DNA of 64,000 nucleotides from Mycolicibacterium aromaticivorans JS19b1 = JCM 16368 (GTDB taxonomy: Bacteria > Actinomycetota > Actinomycetes > Mycobacteriales > Mycobacteriaceae): assembly GCF_000559085.1 (NCBI RefSeq), contig NZ_JALN02000001.1, forward strand, positions 3,100,001 to 3,164,000. The letters are read 5' to 3'. The notes beneath the pieces were generated by a model, which saw only the letters and a list, made by a program, of their open reading frames with translations, was not told the DNA's origin and searched no databases. Shown here one piece after another: positions 9,398 through 18,285 of this stretch (position 1 is its first letter; every line of letters starts with the position of its first letter). A program made the position numbers and the translations under genes.

Positions 9398-10346
9398 CCG
9401 GCCTCCCGTTGACGACGTTGACCAGGTCGCGGCCGTCGTACAGACGACGGCAGTTGTCGACGGCGTTGATCAGGTAGCGCCGCATGGTGTCGACGGTGCA
9501 CCAGGTGACGTGGGGCGTCACGACGACATTGTCGAGCGCTAACAGCGGGCTGCCCGGGTCGACGGGTTCTTCGGTGAACACATCGAGGCCGGCGGCGGCC
9601 AGTCGGCCATCGCGCAGCGCATCGACCAGCGCGGGTTCGTCGACGACGCCGCCGCGAGATGTGTTGACCAGCACCGCATGCGGCTTCATCGTGTCCAGCG
9701 CAGCCCGGTTGATCAGCTTGTCGGTCGCGGCGGTCAGCGGCAGGTGCAGACTGATCACGTCGCTGGCGGCGAGCAGATCGGGCAGCGGACGCCAGGTGGC
9801 GGTGCTGTCGTCGGCGGTGCTGGTGTGCAAGACGGTGCCGCCCATCGCGACCACGATCCGCTCGACGCGTTTGGCGATATTGCCGTAGCCGACCAGGCCA
9901 ACGGTGCAACTGCCGATGTCGCGCACTGTCTCGACCAGGCTGGGATCCGTCGGCCAGCCCAGTCCCTGCCGGGTCAGGCGGTCCAGCGCGGGAAGCCGGC
10001 GCAGCGCGGCCAGCATCAGCAGCACTGCACCCTCCGCGACCGAGGGCGCGTTGGCACCGGGCATGTTTGCCACCGCGATCCCCAGCTCATCGGCTGTCTC
10101 GACGTCGATGGTGTTCACCCCCGCGCCCAGCTTGTGCACGAGTCGCAGCAGCGGTGCGCGGCGCAGGTCCTCGCCGGACAGCGGACGTAGCACGTGCCAG
10201 ATGACCTCGGCATCGGGCAGCTCGCGGTGCAGCGCCGCGTCGTCGTCTTCGTGGCACCAGTGAATGTCAAGCCAATCTGCCTCTGGCGCCACGATATCCA
10301 GCACCTTCTCGCCGGGGAGGAAGTGCGCCAGAACTCTTAGCGCCAC
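9375..10346 (-). CDS. D-isomer specific 2-hydroxyacid dehydrogenase (NAD-dependent)
   Basis: The gene is read from a GTG that overlaps the end of the hydrolase gene (GTGGCGCTAA), giving 323 residues. The longer open frame upstream is only antisense-like noise over the hydrolase. The protein has the Rossmann motif GLVGYGNIAKRV, the catalytic arginine in NTSRGGVVDE, and the TPHVTWCT segment with the catalytic histidine, in the order expected for the D-2-hydroxyacid dehydrogenase family. The reaction would be reduction or oxidation of a 2-oxo/2-hydroxy acid. It lies in a tightly overlapping trio with an alpha/beta hydrolase and an ACS transporter. In M. tuberculosis the flanking genes (fadE6 and Rv0272c homologues) are adjacent, so this gene and the transporter appear to be an insertion. 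Confidence 0.87.
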   Translation of the reverse strand: MALRVLAHFLPGEKVLDIVAPEADWLDIHWCHEDDDAALHRELPDAEVIWHVLRPLSGEDLRRAPLLRLVHKLGAGVNTIDVETADELGIAVANMPGANAPSVAEGAVLLMLAALRRLPALDRLTRQGLGWPTDPSLVETVRDIGSCTVGLVGYGNIAKRVERIVVAMGGTVLHTSTADDSTATWRPLPDLLAASDVISLHLPLTAATDKLINRAALDTMKPHAVLVNTSRGGVVDEPALVDALRDGRLAAAGLDVFTEEPVDPGSPLLALDNVVVTPHVTWCTVDTMRRYLINAVDNCRRLYDGRDLVNVVNGRPDGSRVHQ

Positions 10347-11458
10347 CGCTTGGCGATCCACTTCGCGATAGTGTCCGCCTGCTCGCCGCGCGCGCCCGGC
10401 GTGGTGAAGTAGTGGTCGGTGTCGATGGCGCAAAGAGTCTTGTCGGTACTGGCCAGCGCGTCGAAGATGCGCTGGGCATCCGATGGGAACACCCCGGTGT
10501 CCTGCTCGGCGTTGATCACCAATGCCGGGACGGTGACCCGGCCCAGATGTGGCTCGGCGCGGGTCTGGGCGGTCTTGAGGCTCCACATACCCAGCCAGCT
10601 TCGTAGCGTGCAGGCTGCGGCGATGCCGTGTGCGGAGCGGTTGGCCTTCACCGGAACACCGGCGTAGCAGAGGTTGGGCTGCCGTTTGGTGGGTTCGATG
10701 GCTGGGTCCACCATGCGCGGATCGGCCCAGGTGCGCATCACGGTGAACGGCCGATCCGTGAAGCCGGCGGCTTGCACCCGTTTGAGCTCGGTCTCCGCCC
10801 AGTCGGTGATGGCGTGATTGCGGGCTACCTGAGCCGCTCGGTAGCGAGCCAGGAAATCGTCGGAGAACGGTGGCCCGTTGCCCTCGTCGAACAGGTCAAG
10901 GCCGGGATCGGTGGCCACCGCGTCGTTTTCGTCGGTGACCGCGCCGTCCATCCAGGCGGTCAGGACGTCGGGTCTCCCGGGGTGGGCCGCACTGGCGATG
11001 TAACCGTCTGCAGCAGGCAGTTCGGTCAGCCCCGCGGCGGGGCGCATGCCCTCCAACGGGGTGACGTTGGGATCGACGGCCTGGGACTGATAGGCCGCCA
11101 TCAACGAGCCGCCGCCCGAATTACCCAGGAGCACAACTGTTTCCACGCCCTGGATGTCTCGCAGCCAGCGCACCCCGACGCCGATGTCGACCAGGGCGTG
11201 GTCGAGCATGAAGCTGCTTTCGAATCCGCGGAAGCGGGTGTTCCAGCCAAGGAAGCCCACGCCGCGGGTGGCCAGATAATCGGCGAGGTAGTGCTCGGAG
11301 AAGTCGATCTGGTAGTGGGTGGCGATGACGGCGACCTTCGGCTTGCGGCCCACTCCCCGGTGGTAAAGCCCCTGGCAGGGGTGGCCGCCGGCGCCGGCGC
11401 GGCGCGCGGTCGGCGAGGACATCCCGATGAATTCGCGCACGACTCCGGGGGTGGGCAT
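10337..11458 (-). CDS. Alpha/beta hydrolase (Rv0272c-like)
   Basis: The 373-residue product starts at an ATG preceded eight bases upstream by GAAGGAGG. A longer open frame adds 21 residues but has no such site. The nucleophile elbow is GNSGGGSL, following the beta strand VETVVLLG. A C-terminal DTDHYFTTPGA segment supplies the likely catalytic histidine, and DTGVFPSDAQ a candidate acid. This is a complete serine-hydrolase fold without signal peptide, so cytoplasmic. It is the first gene of the operon with the 2-hydroxyacid dehydrogenase and the MFS transporter, and divergent from the VOC gene across a 122-base control region. Gene order suggests it is the Rv0272c homologue. The substrate is unknown. 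Confidence 0.8.
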   Translation of the reverse strand: MPTPGVVREFIGMSSPTARRAGAGGHPCQGLYHRGVGRKPKVAVIATHYQIDFSEHYLADYLATRGVGFLGWNTRFRGFESSFMLDHALVDIGVGVRWLRDIQGVETVVLLGNSGGGSLMAAYQSQAVDPNVTPLEGMRPAAGLTELPAADGYIASAAHPGRPDVLTAWMDGAVTDENDAVATDPGLDLFDEGNGPPFSDDFLARYRAAQVARNHAITDWAETELKRVQAAGFTDRPFTVMRTWADPRMVDPAIEPTKRQPNLCYAGVPVKANRSAHGIAAACTLRSWLGMWSLKTAQTRAEPHLGRVTVPALVINAEQDTGVFPSDAQRIFDALASTDKTLCAIDTDHYFTTPGARGEQADTIAKWIAKRWR

Positions 11459-11580
11459 GTCGGTGGCCTCCTTCGGGTGTGGATCGCTGAGGAGACGATA
11501 TTCGTCAGCGTCGATGTGCATGCCTGAATCCGGTGTTAGGTTCGGTTGGGAGAGTCGACCAGGATCTGTGGGGGCACGCC

Positions 11581-12159
11581 GTGATCAAGCCGCACAACAC
11601 CAACCCAGAATTCGAGCTCGGGGGAATCAACCACGTCGCGCTGGTGTGCTCGGACATGGAGCGCACTGTCGATTTCTACTCGAATGTGCTGGGTATGCCG
11701 CTGGTCAAGTCGCTGAATCTGCCTGACGGACTGGGGCAGCACTTCTTTTTCGACGCGGGCAATGGCGATTGCGTGGCGTTCTTCTGGTTCGCCGAGGCGC
11801 CGGACGGCACGATGGGCAGCACCACCCCTGCAGCGCTGCCCGGTCTGGGTTCGATCGTCAGCGCGGTGGGCTCGATGAATCACTTGGCGTTTCACGTGCC
11901 CGAGGAGAAGTTCGACGAGTACCGCCAGCGGCTCAAGGACAAGGGTGTGCGGGTTGGGCCCGTGCTCAACCACGACGACAGTCCCCAGGGAGCCACTCGC
12001 GAACTCCACCCCGGGGTGTACGTACGGTCCTTCTACTTCAGCGATCCGGATGGCATCGTGCTGGAATTCGCTTGCTGGACACGGGAATTCACCGATCATG
12101 AAGCCGCAACTCCGCCCAAGACGGCGGCCGACCGCAAGCAGCCGATCGCCGCAGGCTAG
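11581..12159 (+). CDS. VOC-superfamily (glyoxalase/dioxygenase fold) protein, Rv0274-like
   Basis: This 192-residue protein contains paired beta-alpha-beta-beta-beta modules. The first metal histidine is in GGINHVALVCSDMERTVDFY, a second in MNHLAFHVPEE, and the glutamate is in GIVLEFACW. These fit a VOC-fold metalloenzyme acting on a small molecule (extradiol dioxygenase or glyoxalase type). The GTG start is preceded by a G-rich stretch; upstream in-frame codons lack a ribosome site. Length and neighbours agree with Rv0274 (193 residues). It ends on a CTAG whose other strand is the stop of the following TetR gene, so the two convergent genes share their stop-codon tetranucleotide. Specific function unknown. 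Confidence 0.8.
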   Translation: MIKPHNTNPEFELGGINHVALVCSDMERTVDFYSNVLGMPLVKSLNLPDGLGQHFFFDAGNGDCVAFFWFAEAPDGTMGSTTPAALPGLGSIVSAVGSMNHLAFHVPEEKFDEYRQRLKDKGVRVGPVLNHDDSPQGATRELHPGVYVRSFYFSDPDGIVLEFACWTREFTDHEAATPPKTAADRKQPIAAG

Positions 12160-12776
12160 TCGCGGAACAGCCGCGGATCGCCGAGTTCGTCGATGATTGC
12201 GGTGAGCTGATCGGCGAGCTCGGCGGGCGTCAGTGTGATCGCGCCGCCCAGCCAGGCGCTGATGGTCTGGCCGACGCCGCCCACAACGAAGTGCGCGAAC
12301 GCCTTGATCCGGTCGTTGGCGGGACGGTGCAGCAGCGCCTCGACGTGTTGGCCCGACAGCATCGCGAACAGCGCGCCGGACTCCTGTCGTTTGCGGACCA
12401 CCGTGGTGTTGGACAGCTGCGAGCTGAACATCAGCCGACCGACCCGCGGATCGAGTTCGATGGTCCGCACGATGTTGGCCATGGCGGCGCGGTTCTGCGC
12501 ATCGACCGGGGCTGTCGCCACCGCGGCCTGAGTGGTGGCGGCAAGCTCGGCGACCACCCAGTCGAAGACCGCCGCGACGAACTCGTCCTTGTCGGCGAAG
12601 CTCTCGTAGAAGTATCGGGTGGCGACGCCGGCCTCTCGGCAGATGCCCCGAACGGTGAGCTCAGCGGGGTCGACATTGCTGCCCAGCAGCTCCAGTCCGG
12701 CCTCCAGAAGACGGGCCCGTCTCCGGGCCAGCCGATCGGCGGCATCCACGCCGCCGTAGGGCCGTGCCTGCGTCAT
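12156..12776 (-). CDS. TetR-family transcriptional regulator (Rv0275c-like)
   Basis: The 206-residue protein has an N-terminal TetR helix-turn-helix (LTVRGICREAGVATRYFYES, about residues 45-65) and an all-helical ligand-binding domain. The ATG (MTQARPYGG) was chosen over an upstream in-frame ATG because the extension has no protein-like character. It is divergent from the DUF2236 gene (84-base gap), the usual arrangement of a TetR repressor with its target, and convergent with the VOC gene. The likely target is therefore the DUF2236 oxygenase-like gene or itself. The ligand cannot be inferred. Confidence 0.85.
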   Translation of the reverse strand: MTQARPYGGVDAADRLARRRARLLEAGLELLGSNVDPAELTVRGICREAGVATRYFYESFADKDEFVAAVFDWVVAELAATTQAAVATAPVDAQNRAAMANIVRTIELDPRVGRLMFSSQLSNTTVVRKRQESGALFAMLSGQHVEALLHRPANDRIKAFAHFVVGGVGQTISAWLGGAITLTPAELADQLTAIIDELGDPRLFRD

Positions 12777-12860
12777 TAGCCCATCTTGACATTGCTCAGG
12801 CCAGGGCGGCAATATTAGGAAACATTCGTTGTCAGATTCTCATCCGATAGGTGGCCCAGC

Positions 12861-13760
12861 GTGGCGATCCGCGAACCCGTCCTCAGCCACGTCGACCGGG
12901 CGGTGAGTGCGCCGCCGATGCCGTCGGCTCGCCGCCGGAAATGGGGACCGGGTTTCGACGACGGGCTGATGGGTGTTGCGCTGCTCGCCGGCCCCGCGAA
13001 CGTGATCATGGAGTTGGCCCTGCCGGGCGTCGGCTACGGCGTGATGGAAAGCCGGGTCGAGAGCGGCCGAGCCGACCGGCATCCGATCAAACGGGCCAGG
13101 ACGACCTTCACGTATTTGGCCGTGGCCACCCGGGGTACCGACGAGCAGAAGAAGGCGTATCGACGTGCGGTCAACAAGTCGCACGCGCAGGTGTATTCGA
13201 CGCCGGACAGCCCGGTGGAGTACAACGCGTTCGACAAGAACCTGCAGCTCTGGGTGGCTGCGTGCCTTTACAAGGGCGGCGTTGACGTGGCCCGGGTGTT
13301 CATCGGCGAGATGGACGACGAGACCGCCGACCGGCACTACCGGGAGAGCGCGGCATTGGCCACCACGTTGCAGGTGCCCGCCGAGATGTGGCCGGCCGAT
13401 CGAGCCGCGTTCGACCAGTACTGGCAGGAATCACTGCACAAGCTGCACATCGACGACACCATCCGCGAATATCTGTACCCGTTCGCGGTGTCGAGGATCC
13501 GGGGCGTGCGACTGCCGAAGCGCGTGCAGGAACCGCTCGAACAGTTCAACCTGCTGATCACCACGGGCTTCCTGCCGCAGCGCTTCCGCGACGAGATGCA
13601 CCTCGACTGGACACCGGACAAACAGCGCAAGTTCGACCGCTTGATGGCACGCATCCGGTTCGTCAACAACCTGACTCCCCGCGCCATCCGGGAGTTCCCG
13701 TTCAATTTGCTTCTGCGCGACGTGGATTGGCGGATCCGCACTGGTCGACCGCTCGTCTAG
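12861..13760 (+). CDS. DUF2236 / MpaB-type oxygenase-like protein (Rv0276-like)
   Basis: The 299-residue product starts at GTG ([15 protein letters not shown]). It has features of the DUF2236/MpaB family, which includes heme-dependent oxygenases such as latex clearing protein: an N-terminal [20 protein letters not shown] helix, the [16 protein letters not shown] block and a C-terminal helical domain. The family is common and multicopy in mycobacteria, mostly of unknown substrate. It is divergent from the TetR gene, which may repress it, and is followed by the EthD-like gene. Gene order fits Rv0276. No signal peptide is present. Confidence 0.78.
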   Translation: MAIREPVLSHVDRAVSAPPMPSARRRKWGPGFDDGLMGVALLAGPANVIMELALPGVGYGVMESRVESGRADRHPIKRARTTFTYLAVATRGTDEQKKAYRRAVNKSHAQVYSTPDSPVEYNAFDKNLQLWVAACLYKGGVDVARVFIGEMDDETADRHYRESAALATTLQVPAEMWPADRAAFDQYWQESLHKLHIDDTIREYLYPFAVSRIRGVRLPKRVQEPLEQFNLLITTGFLPQRFRDEMHLDWTPDKQRKFDRLMARIRFVNNLTPRAIREFPFNLLLRDVDWRIRTGRPLV

Positions 13761-13834
13761 CGCCAGCGACGTCCGGCCGACGATAATGACGACGAACCGT
13801 CAATGTTGTCTGCTGAAACGTCAGAGGAGATCAG

Positions 13835-14155
13835 GTGCCGGAAACCAAGATCACGGTCATCTACGACAACCCCACCGATCCAGATGCCTTCGAGGCTGCG
13901 TACGAGGCCGAACAACTCGACGCCGCCCGCAAGATTCCGGGCCACATCCGGTTCGAGGCCTCGAAGGTGTGGCCCAAGGAGGACGGCTCGCCGACTCCGG
14001 CCTACCGGATGATCGACCTGTACTACCCGGACTACGACGCGGCCAGCGCAGCGGTGGCCACCGCGGAGGCCGGCGCGTTCTTCGAGGCGATGGCACGGCT
14101 GTCGACCGGCGGTGTTCGAGTCCTCTTCTCGGACATCCAGATTCCCTCGCACTGA
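13835..14155 (+). CDS. EthD-family small protein
   Basis: A 106-residue protein beginning at GTG after an AGAGGAGA ribosome site. The ferredoxin-like dimeric alpha/beta-barrel pattern of EthD proteins is visible: [18 protein letters not shown] at the start, [10 protein letters not shown] in the middle and [16 protein letters not shown], ending with [10 protein letters not shown]. EthD-like proteins are small dimeric-barrel proteins found with oxygenases and catabolic genes; most have no known reaction. It lies downstream of the DUF2236 oxygenase-like gene on the same strand and 47 bases before the methyltransferase gene, so co-transcription is likely. Confidence 0.75.
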   Translation: MPETKITVIYDNPTDPDAFEAAYEAEQLDAARKIPGHIRFEASKVWPKEDGSPTPAYRMIDLYYPDYDAASAAVATAEAGAFFEAMARLSTGGVRVLFSDIQIPSH

Positions 14156-14202
14156 TACCTGTCGCCTACGCGTTGCCAGATTCCGCGAGTACCCTCGCGG
14201 CA

Positions 14203-15102
14203 GTGCGAAGTGACAACGACACCTGGGACATCACCACCAGCGTCGGTTCGACGGCTTTGTTCGTCGCCGCCGCCCGCGCGCTCGAGGCGCAGAAACCCGA
14301 CCCGCTGGCGGTCGACCCGTTCGCCGAGGTGTTCTGTCGGGCCGTGGGTGGTCCGTGGGCTGCAGTCCTCGACGGGCAGGCGCCCGACCATCCGCTGAAG
14401 ACCCCGGAGTTCGGGCAACACTTCGTTACCTTCCAGGCGGCGCGGACCCGGTACTTCGACGCGTACTTCCGTGCGGCGGCACAGGCGGGCGTGCGTCAGA
14501 TCGTCCTGCTCGCCGCGGGCCTCGATTCTCGCGCCTACCGGCTGGACTGGCCGGCAGGCACGACTGTCTACGAACTCGACCAGCCGCAAGTGCTGGGGTT
14601 CAAGCGCGAGACCATGGCCGCGCACGGCGCCACCGCGAAAGCCGAGCGCAAGGAGATCGCCATCGATTTGCGGGACGACTGGGCGCAAGCTTTGCGCGAC
14701 AGCGGTTTCCGGCCCGGCGAGCCTTCGGCGTGGATCGCCGAAGGCCTGCTCATCTATCTGCCGGCCAGTGCCCAGGAGCAGCTGTTCACCGGGATCGACG
14801 CGCTGGCTGCTGCGGGCAGCCACGCCGCGGTCGAGGAGGGGCGACCGATGGATCGCGCTGCGTTCCGCGAGAAGGTCGACGAAGCGAAGGCAAGCGACGA
14901 CGAGCGGGGCCAGTGGTGGCAGCTTGTGTACAACGAGCAGCACGCACCTGCCGCGCAGTGGTTCGCCGAGCGCGGATGGACCGCGCAGGACACCACATTG
15001 ATCGACTACCTGAAGACCGTTGGCCGTTCGGTCGAGTCGGCGGACGCCGAAGCGGCCAACATGCTGTCCAGCATCACGCTGGTGAGCGCGATCAAACGCT
15101 AG
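14203..15102 (+). CDS. SAM-dependent methyltransferase, TIGR00027/LCMT family (Rv0281-like)
   Basis: The 299-residue protein begins at GTG ([18 protein letters not shown]), the standard N-terminus of the mycobacterial TIGR00027 family. The SAM-binding site is [15 protein letters not shown] followed by [10 protein letters not shown], and [15 protein letters not shown] lies downstream. These are O-methyltransferase-like enzymes related to leucine carboxyl methyltransferases; mycobacteria have about ten paralogues with mostly unknown substrates. The open frame extends upstream over the EthD-like gene in another frame, but only this start gives the family length. Its stop is three bases from the stop of the convergent hydrolase. 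In M. tuberculosis the Rv0281 position is immediately followed by ESX-3. Confidence 0.87.
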   Translation: MRSDNDTWDITTSVGSTALFVAAARALEAQKPDPLAVDPFAEVFCRAVGGPWAAVLDGQAPDHPLKTPEFGQHFVTFQAARTRYFDAYFRAAAQAGVRQIVLLAAGLDSRAYRLDWPAGTTVYELDQPQVLGFKRETMAAHGATAKAERKEIAIDLRDDWAQALRDSGFRPGEPSAWIAEGLLIYLPASAQEQLFTGIDALAAAGSHAAVEEGRPMDRAAFREKVDEAKASDDERGQWWQLVYNEQHAPAAQWFAERGWTAQDTTLIDYLKTVGRSVESADAEAANMLSSITLVSAIKR

Positions 15103-15105
15103 GCG

Positions 15106-16299
15106 CTAGTCCCACATCACCGGCCGGAGAAACCGATTGATGCGGCGCAGATACTCGGGCTGGCTGACATGCAGGATGTGGTTGCCCGGGAACCAGTGCA
15201 GCGCACAACGATCCCAGTGCTCCCAGAGCGCCTGGGCCTGCTCGGGCGGCGCAAGCCGATCGCCGAGGCCGGTGATGATCAGTCGCCGATCCCGCGGCAC
15301 CAACGGCTCGTAGTTCAGCGCGCAGTGGTAGGCCGAGGCGGCCGCCGACTCGTCACGGCCGATGGTGCCGAACTTGCGGCCCATCTCGATCAGTTTGTTG
15401 GCCGGCCACCACTCGTCGAACGTCGACTCCGGAGTGACCACCGGAACGTTGGGGATCACCGCCTCCAACCGGTCATCCGCCGAGGCGACCAGCGCTGAGG
15501 TGTAGCCGCCCAACGACATGCCGGTGAGCGCGATGCGGTCGACTCCAGTGTCGCGTAACCAGTTCACGACCGACCGGAAGTCGTGGACCGCCTGGCCCAT
15601 GGTCTCGGCGAATCCGGCCATGCCTTGAGAGAAGAAGCCGTATCCGCTGAAGGGCGAGCCTCTTTCTGCGCGACGGCCGTGAAACGGCAGTGTGTAGAGC
15701 AGTACGTCGTATCCGGTCTTGTAGAACCACGGCAGCGAGAAGAACAGCCCGTTGAACAGATAGGGCGAACCCATGAAACCGTGGATGACGCACAACGTCG
15801 GCCGCGGCCCATCGTCGTGGCGCCAATGCTGTGCCCACACAACGTTGTTGCGCTCCAGGCGCGTCCACTGCTTACGCATGTCCGGATTGACGGGTACGAA
15901 GCTGCTCTCGAACCGGAGATTCTCCACGTTGCCGTGCGCGAGGTACTGCGCGACGGGGTTGGCCGGGCGGGTCGTCACGGCGGGCACGTCGGTGGGTGCG
16001 GGAAAGGATGCCGTCGGGTCGCGGCGCGCGGCGAGTTCGGCGTAGAACTCCAGATTGCTGCGCTCGCGGTGCAGGTCCGACCGGCGCACGATGCTCTTGG
16101 CGACGGTTGGCAGCATGGACGCCCCGACCAGTGACGCGATCGCGGTGCGCAGGCCGATATCGGCCACCGCCGAGGCGTCGACGGTGAGCCGCTGAAGCGC
16201 GGTCAGATCGGAGCGGTCGGGCAGCCCCTCGTATCCGGCGTCGGCACCCGGCACATCGGGCACCGGCACCGGAATGGGCAGGTCGACGTTCGACGTCAT
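15106..16299 (-). CDS. Alpha/beta hydrolase (Rv0293c-like)
   Basis: The 397-residue protein starts at the ATG of MTSNVDLPIP, preceded by a GAAAGG site; 25 further codons upstream are open but not protein-like. The oxyanion region is VIHGFMGSPYLF, the nucleophile elbow is TGMSLGGYTSAL, and FPGNHILHVSQ supplies the probable catalytic histidine. GLGDRLAPPEQA may provide the acid. No signal peptide. The gene follows the GT39-like gene by 55 bases on the same strand. Length and neighbours match Rv0293c, which in M. tuberculosis lies at the far side of ESX-3. Substrate unknown. Confidence 0.8.
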   Translation of the reverse strand: MTSNVDLPIPVPVPDVPGADAGYEGLPDRSDLTALQRLTVDASAVADIGLRTAIASLVGASMLPTVAKSIVRRSDLHRERSNLEFYAELAARRDPTASFPAPTDVPAVTTRPANPVAQYLAHGNVENLRFESSFVPVNPDMRKQWTRLERNNVVWAQHWRHDDGPRPTLCVIHGFMGSPYLFNGLFFSLPWFYKTGYDVLLYTLPFHGRRAERGSPFSGYGFFSQGMAGFAETMGQAVHDFRSVVNWLRDTGVDRIALTGMSLGGYTSALVASADDRLEAVIPNVPVVTPESTFDEWWPANKLIEMGRKFGTIGRDESAAASAYHCALNYEPLVPRDRRLIITGLGDRLAPPEQAQALWEHWDRCALHWFPGNHILHVSQPEYLRRINRFLRPVMWD

Positions 16300-16354
16300 T
16301 GTCGCGGCCTTTCGAGGTCGGCATCTGTCATCGGATGCTAACGGGGCGCGCGCT

Positions 16355-18187
16355 TCACAACAGGTGATACACAATCGCGCCGCCGACCTTCACCGGTCGG
16401 TAATGCTGTTGTACCCAGTCGGCGATCTGCCCACTGACGCGGTCGCGGCTGCGCATCCGGCCGCTGTCGACGTAGTAGCTGATCTTCTGGGCGTGGACGT
16501 CGTCGATGAACTGCGCCAGCGTGGGCACCGGGTCGTTGCTCCAGCCGCCGATCGCCATGACCGCGGTGCCGGACGCGATTTCCAGCGAGGCCGCCGCCTG
16601 TGAGCCGGAGGTGGCCGCCGACCACTGGGTCCGGGTGGCGGCCAGCATCTCGGCCAGATGCGGGTCGACTCTGTCCGAGCTGGCGCCCATCATCAGGGTC
16701 TTGCCGAAGCGGTTGCCGACGGTCGGCCACACGTCGGCAGTGTGGGCGGCGTTGGGTATGGAACCGTTGTGCGGGGTGGCGGCGGTGGCCACCGAGAATA
16801 TTGCGGTGCCGGTGAGACCAGCGACGAGCGAGACCGCCAGCGCGACGGGCGTGAGCCGCGGCCAGCGGGTCAGCGCCGCGGCCAGCAGAACTATGGCCGC
16901 AACGGCTGTGCATTCGATGAGCGTGCGGGTCCAGGTCGGGCCCAATTGTGCTCGATTCAGCAGAATGACCGCCCACCATGCGGCGGCGACCACCATGATG
17001 ATCGCCGCTGATCTGCTCCACACCGCGGCGAGACCGATCAAAGCCCCGGCCGCGGGCGCCAAGGCGATGGTGTAGTACGGATGCACCATGCCGGTCATAT
17101 AGCTGAACACGCCTGTGCACACGGCCAGCCAGCCGGTCCACATGGTGAAGCTGGCTGCCTCGATGCGGCTTAGCTTGCGGCGCAACGCAAGATACGCGCC
17201 TGCCAGCACGGCGACGACGACGGAGGGCAGCAGCCAGGACGCCTCGTAACCCATCTCTGCGGAGAGAAGTCGAAGCACCCCGGCGTGGGTGCTCCACCCG
17301 CTGGGGTGCCCGTGGGATACCGCGTTGCCGCCTCCGACGATACGGTCGACGCCGTTGTACCCCAGTGCGAGATTGAGCACCGAGTTGTCCGTCGAGCTGC
17401 CTATGTAAGGGCGCGCGGCGGCCGGCCACATCTGGACCACCGCCACCCACCAACCACCGGAAATCGCCAGCGCGGCAGTGGCACTCAACAGATGCAGCAG
17501 TCGTCGCCACCAATTCGTCGGTGCGAACAGCAGATAGGCGAGACCGAAGGCGGGCAGCACCATCAGCCCGGCCAGCATCTTGGTGAGGAATGCCAGCCCC
17601 AGCGCGACGCCCGCGAGCATCAGCCATTGCCAGGACGCGCGGGGGATGGCGCGAATCAGAAAGTAGGCGCCCGCGACCATCAACAGGACCATGAGTGCGT
17701 CAGGGTTGTTGTAGCGAAACATCAACGTGGCGGCCGGCGTGAGCGCCAAGACGGCGCCTGCGATCAAGCCCGCCACCGCACCGCGCGCGGGGTCCGTCAC
17801 GACCCGACGCACCGCAGCGTAGAGCAGCGCGACAGCCCCGACCCCCATCAACGCTTGCGGCACCAGGACCGCCCAGCTGTTCATCCCGAACAAGCGCACC
17901 GACAACCCTGTCACCCACAACGCGGCAGGCGGTTTGTCGACAGTGATGAAGTTGTTGGGATCCAGTGAGCCGAAGAACCACGCGTCCCAGTTCTTGGCGC
18001 CGGACTGCGCGGCGGCCGCATAAAAGGCGTTGCCGTAGCCGTTGATCGGCAGATTCCAGAGATACAGCGCCGCGGTGGCGACCAGAAGTGCGGTCACAGC
18101 GAAGCCCGGCCACCGGGGCGCGGCGCGCACCGGGGCGTCAGCGATGGCCGCACCGAGTAATTCGGTGTGGTCGGCGGTGGCGGTCAC
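16355..18187 (-). CDS. GT39/ArnT-like membrane glycosyltransferase
   Basis: The 610-residue integral membrane protein has about eleven to thirteen hydrophobic segments and the family signature after the first one: an acidic, aromatic lumenal loop NWDAWFFGSLDPNNFITVD followed by KPPAALWVTG. This places it with PMT/ArnT-type transferases that use polyprenyl-phosphate-linked sugars and act on the outer face of the membrane. A soluble C-terminal domain follows. GTG at 18187 gives a short cytoplasmic N-terminus; an ATG at 18268 is an alternative, but neither has a clear ribosome site. It is divergent from the trans-aconitate methyltransferase gene. Acceptor and donor are unknown; an arabinose or mannose transfer role would fit a mycobacterial envelope but is only a guess. 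Confidence 0.82.
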   Translation of the reverse strand: MTATADHTELLGAAIADAPVRAAPRWPGFAVTALLVATAALYLWNLPINGYGNAFYAAAAQSGAKNWDAWFFGSLDPNNFITVDKPPAALWVTGLSVRLFGMNSWAVLVPQALMGVGAVALLYAAVRRVVTDPARGAVAGLIAGAVLALTPAATLMFRYNNPDALMVLLMVAGAYFLIRAIPRASWQWLMLAGVALGLAFLTKMLAGLMVLPAFGLAYLLFAPTNWWRRLLHLLSATAALAISGGWWVAVVQMWPAAARPYIGSSTDNSVLNLALGYNGVDRIVGGGNAVSHGHPSGWSTHAGVLRLLSAEMGYEASWLLPSVVVAVLAGAYLALRRKLSRIEAASFTMWTGWLAVCTGVFSYMTGMVHPYYTIALAPAAGALIGLAAVWSRSAAIIMVVAAAWWAVILLNRAQLGPTWTRTLIECTAVAAIVLLAAALTRWPRLTPVALAVSLVAGLTGTAIFSVATAATPHNGSIPNAAHTADVWPTVGNRFGKTLMMGASSDRVDPHLAEMLAATRTQWSAATSGSQAAASLEIASGTAVMAIGGWSNDPVPTLAQFIDDVHAQKISYYVDSGRMRSRDRVSGQIADWVQQHYRPVKVGGAIVYHLL

Positions 18188-18285
18188 CGCACCACCGTGC
18201 CTGAAAGTGCTGGCTGACGCGCGTTCACAGAGCTGGGAAATCGCTGTGTATTCAGGATTCCCGGACATGTGGTGAAGTTGGCGGC

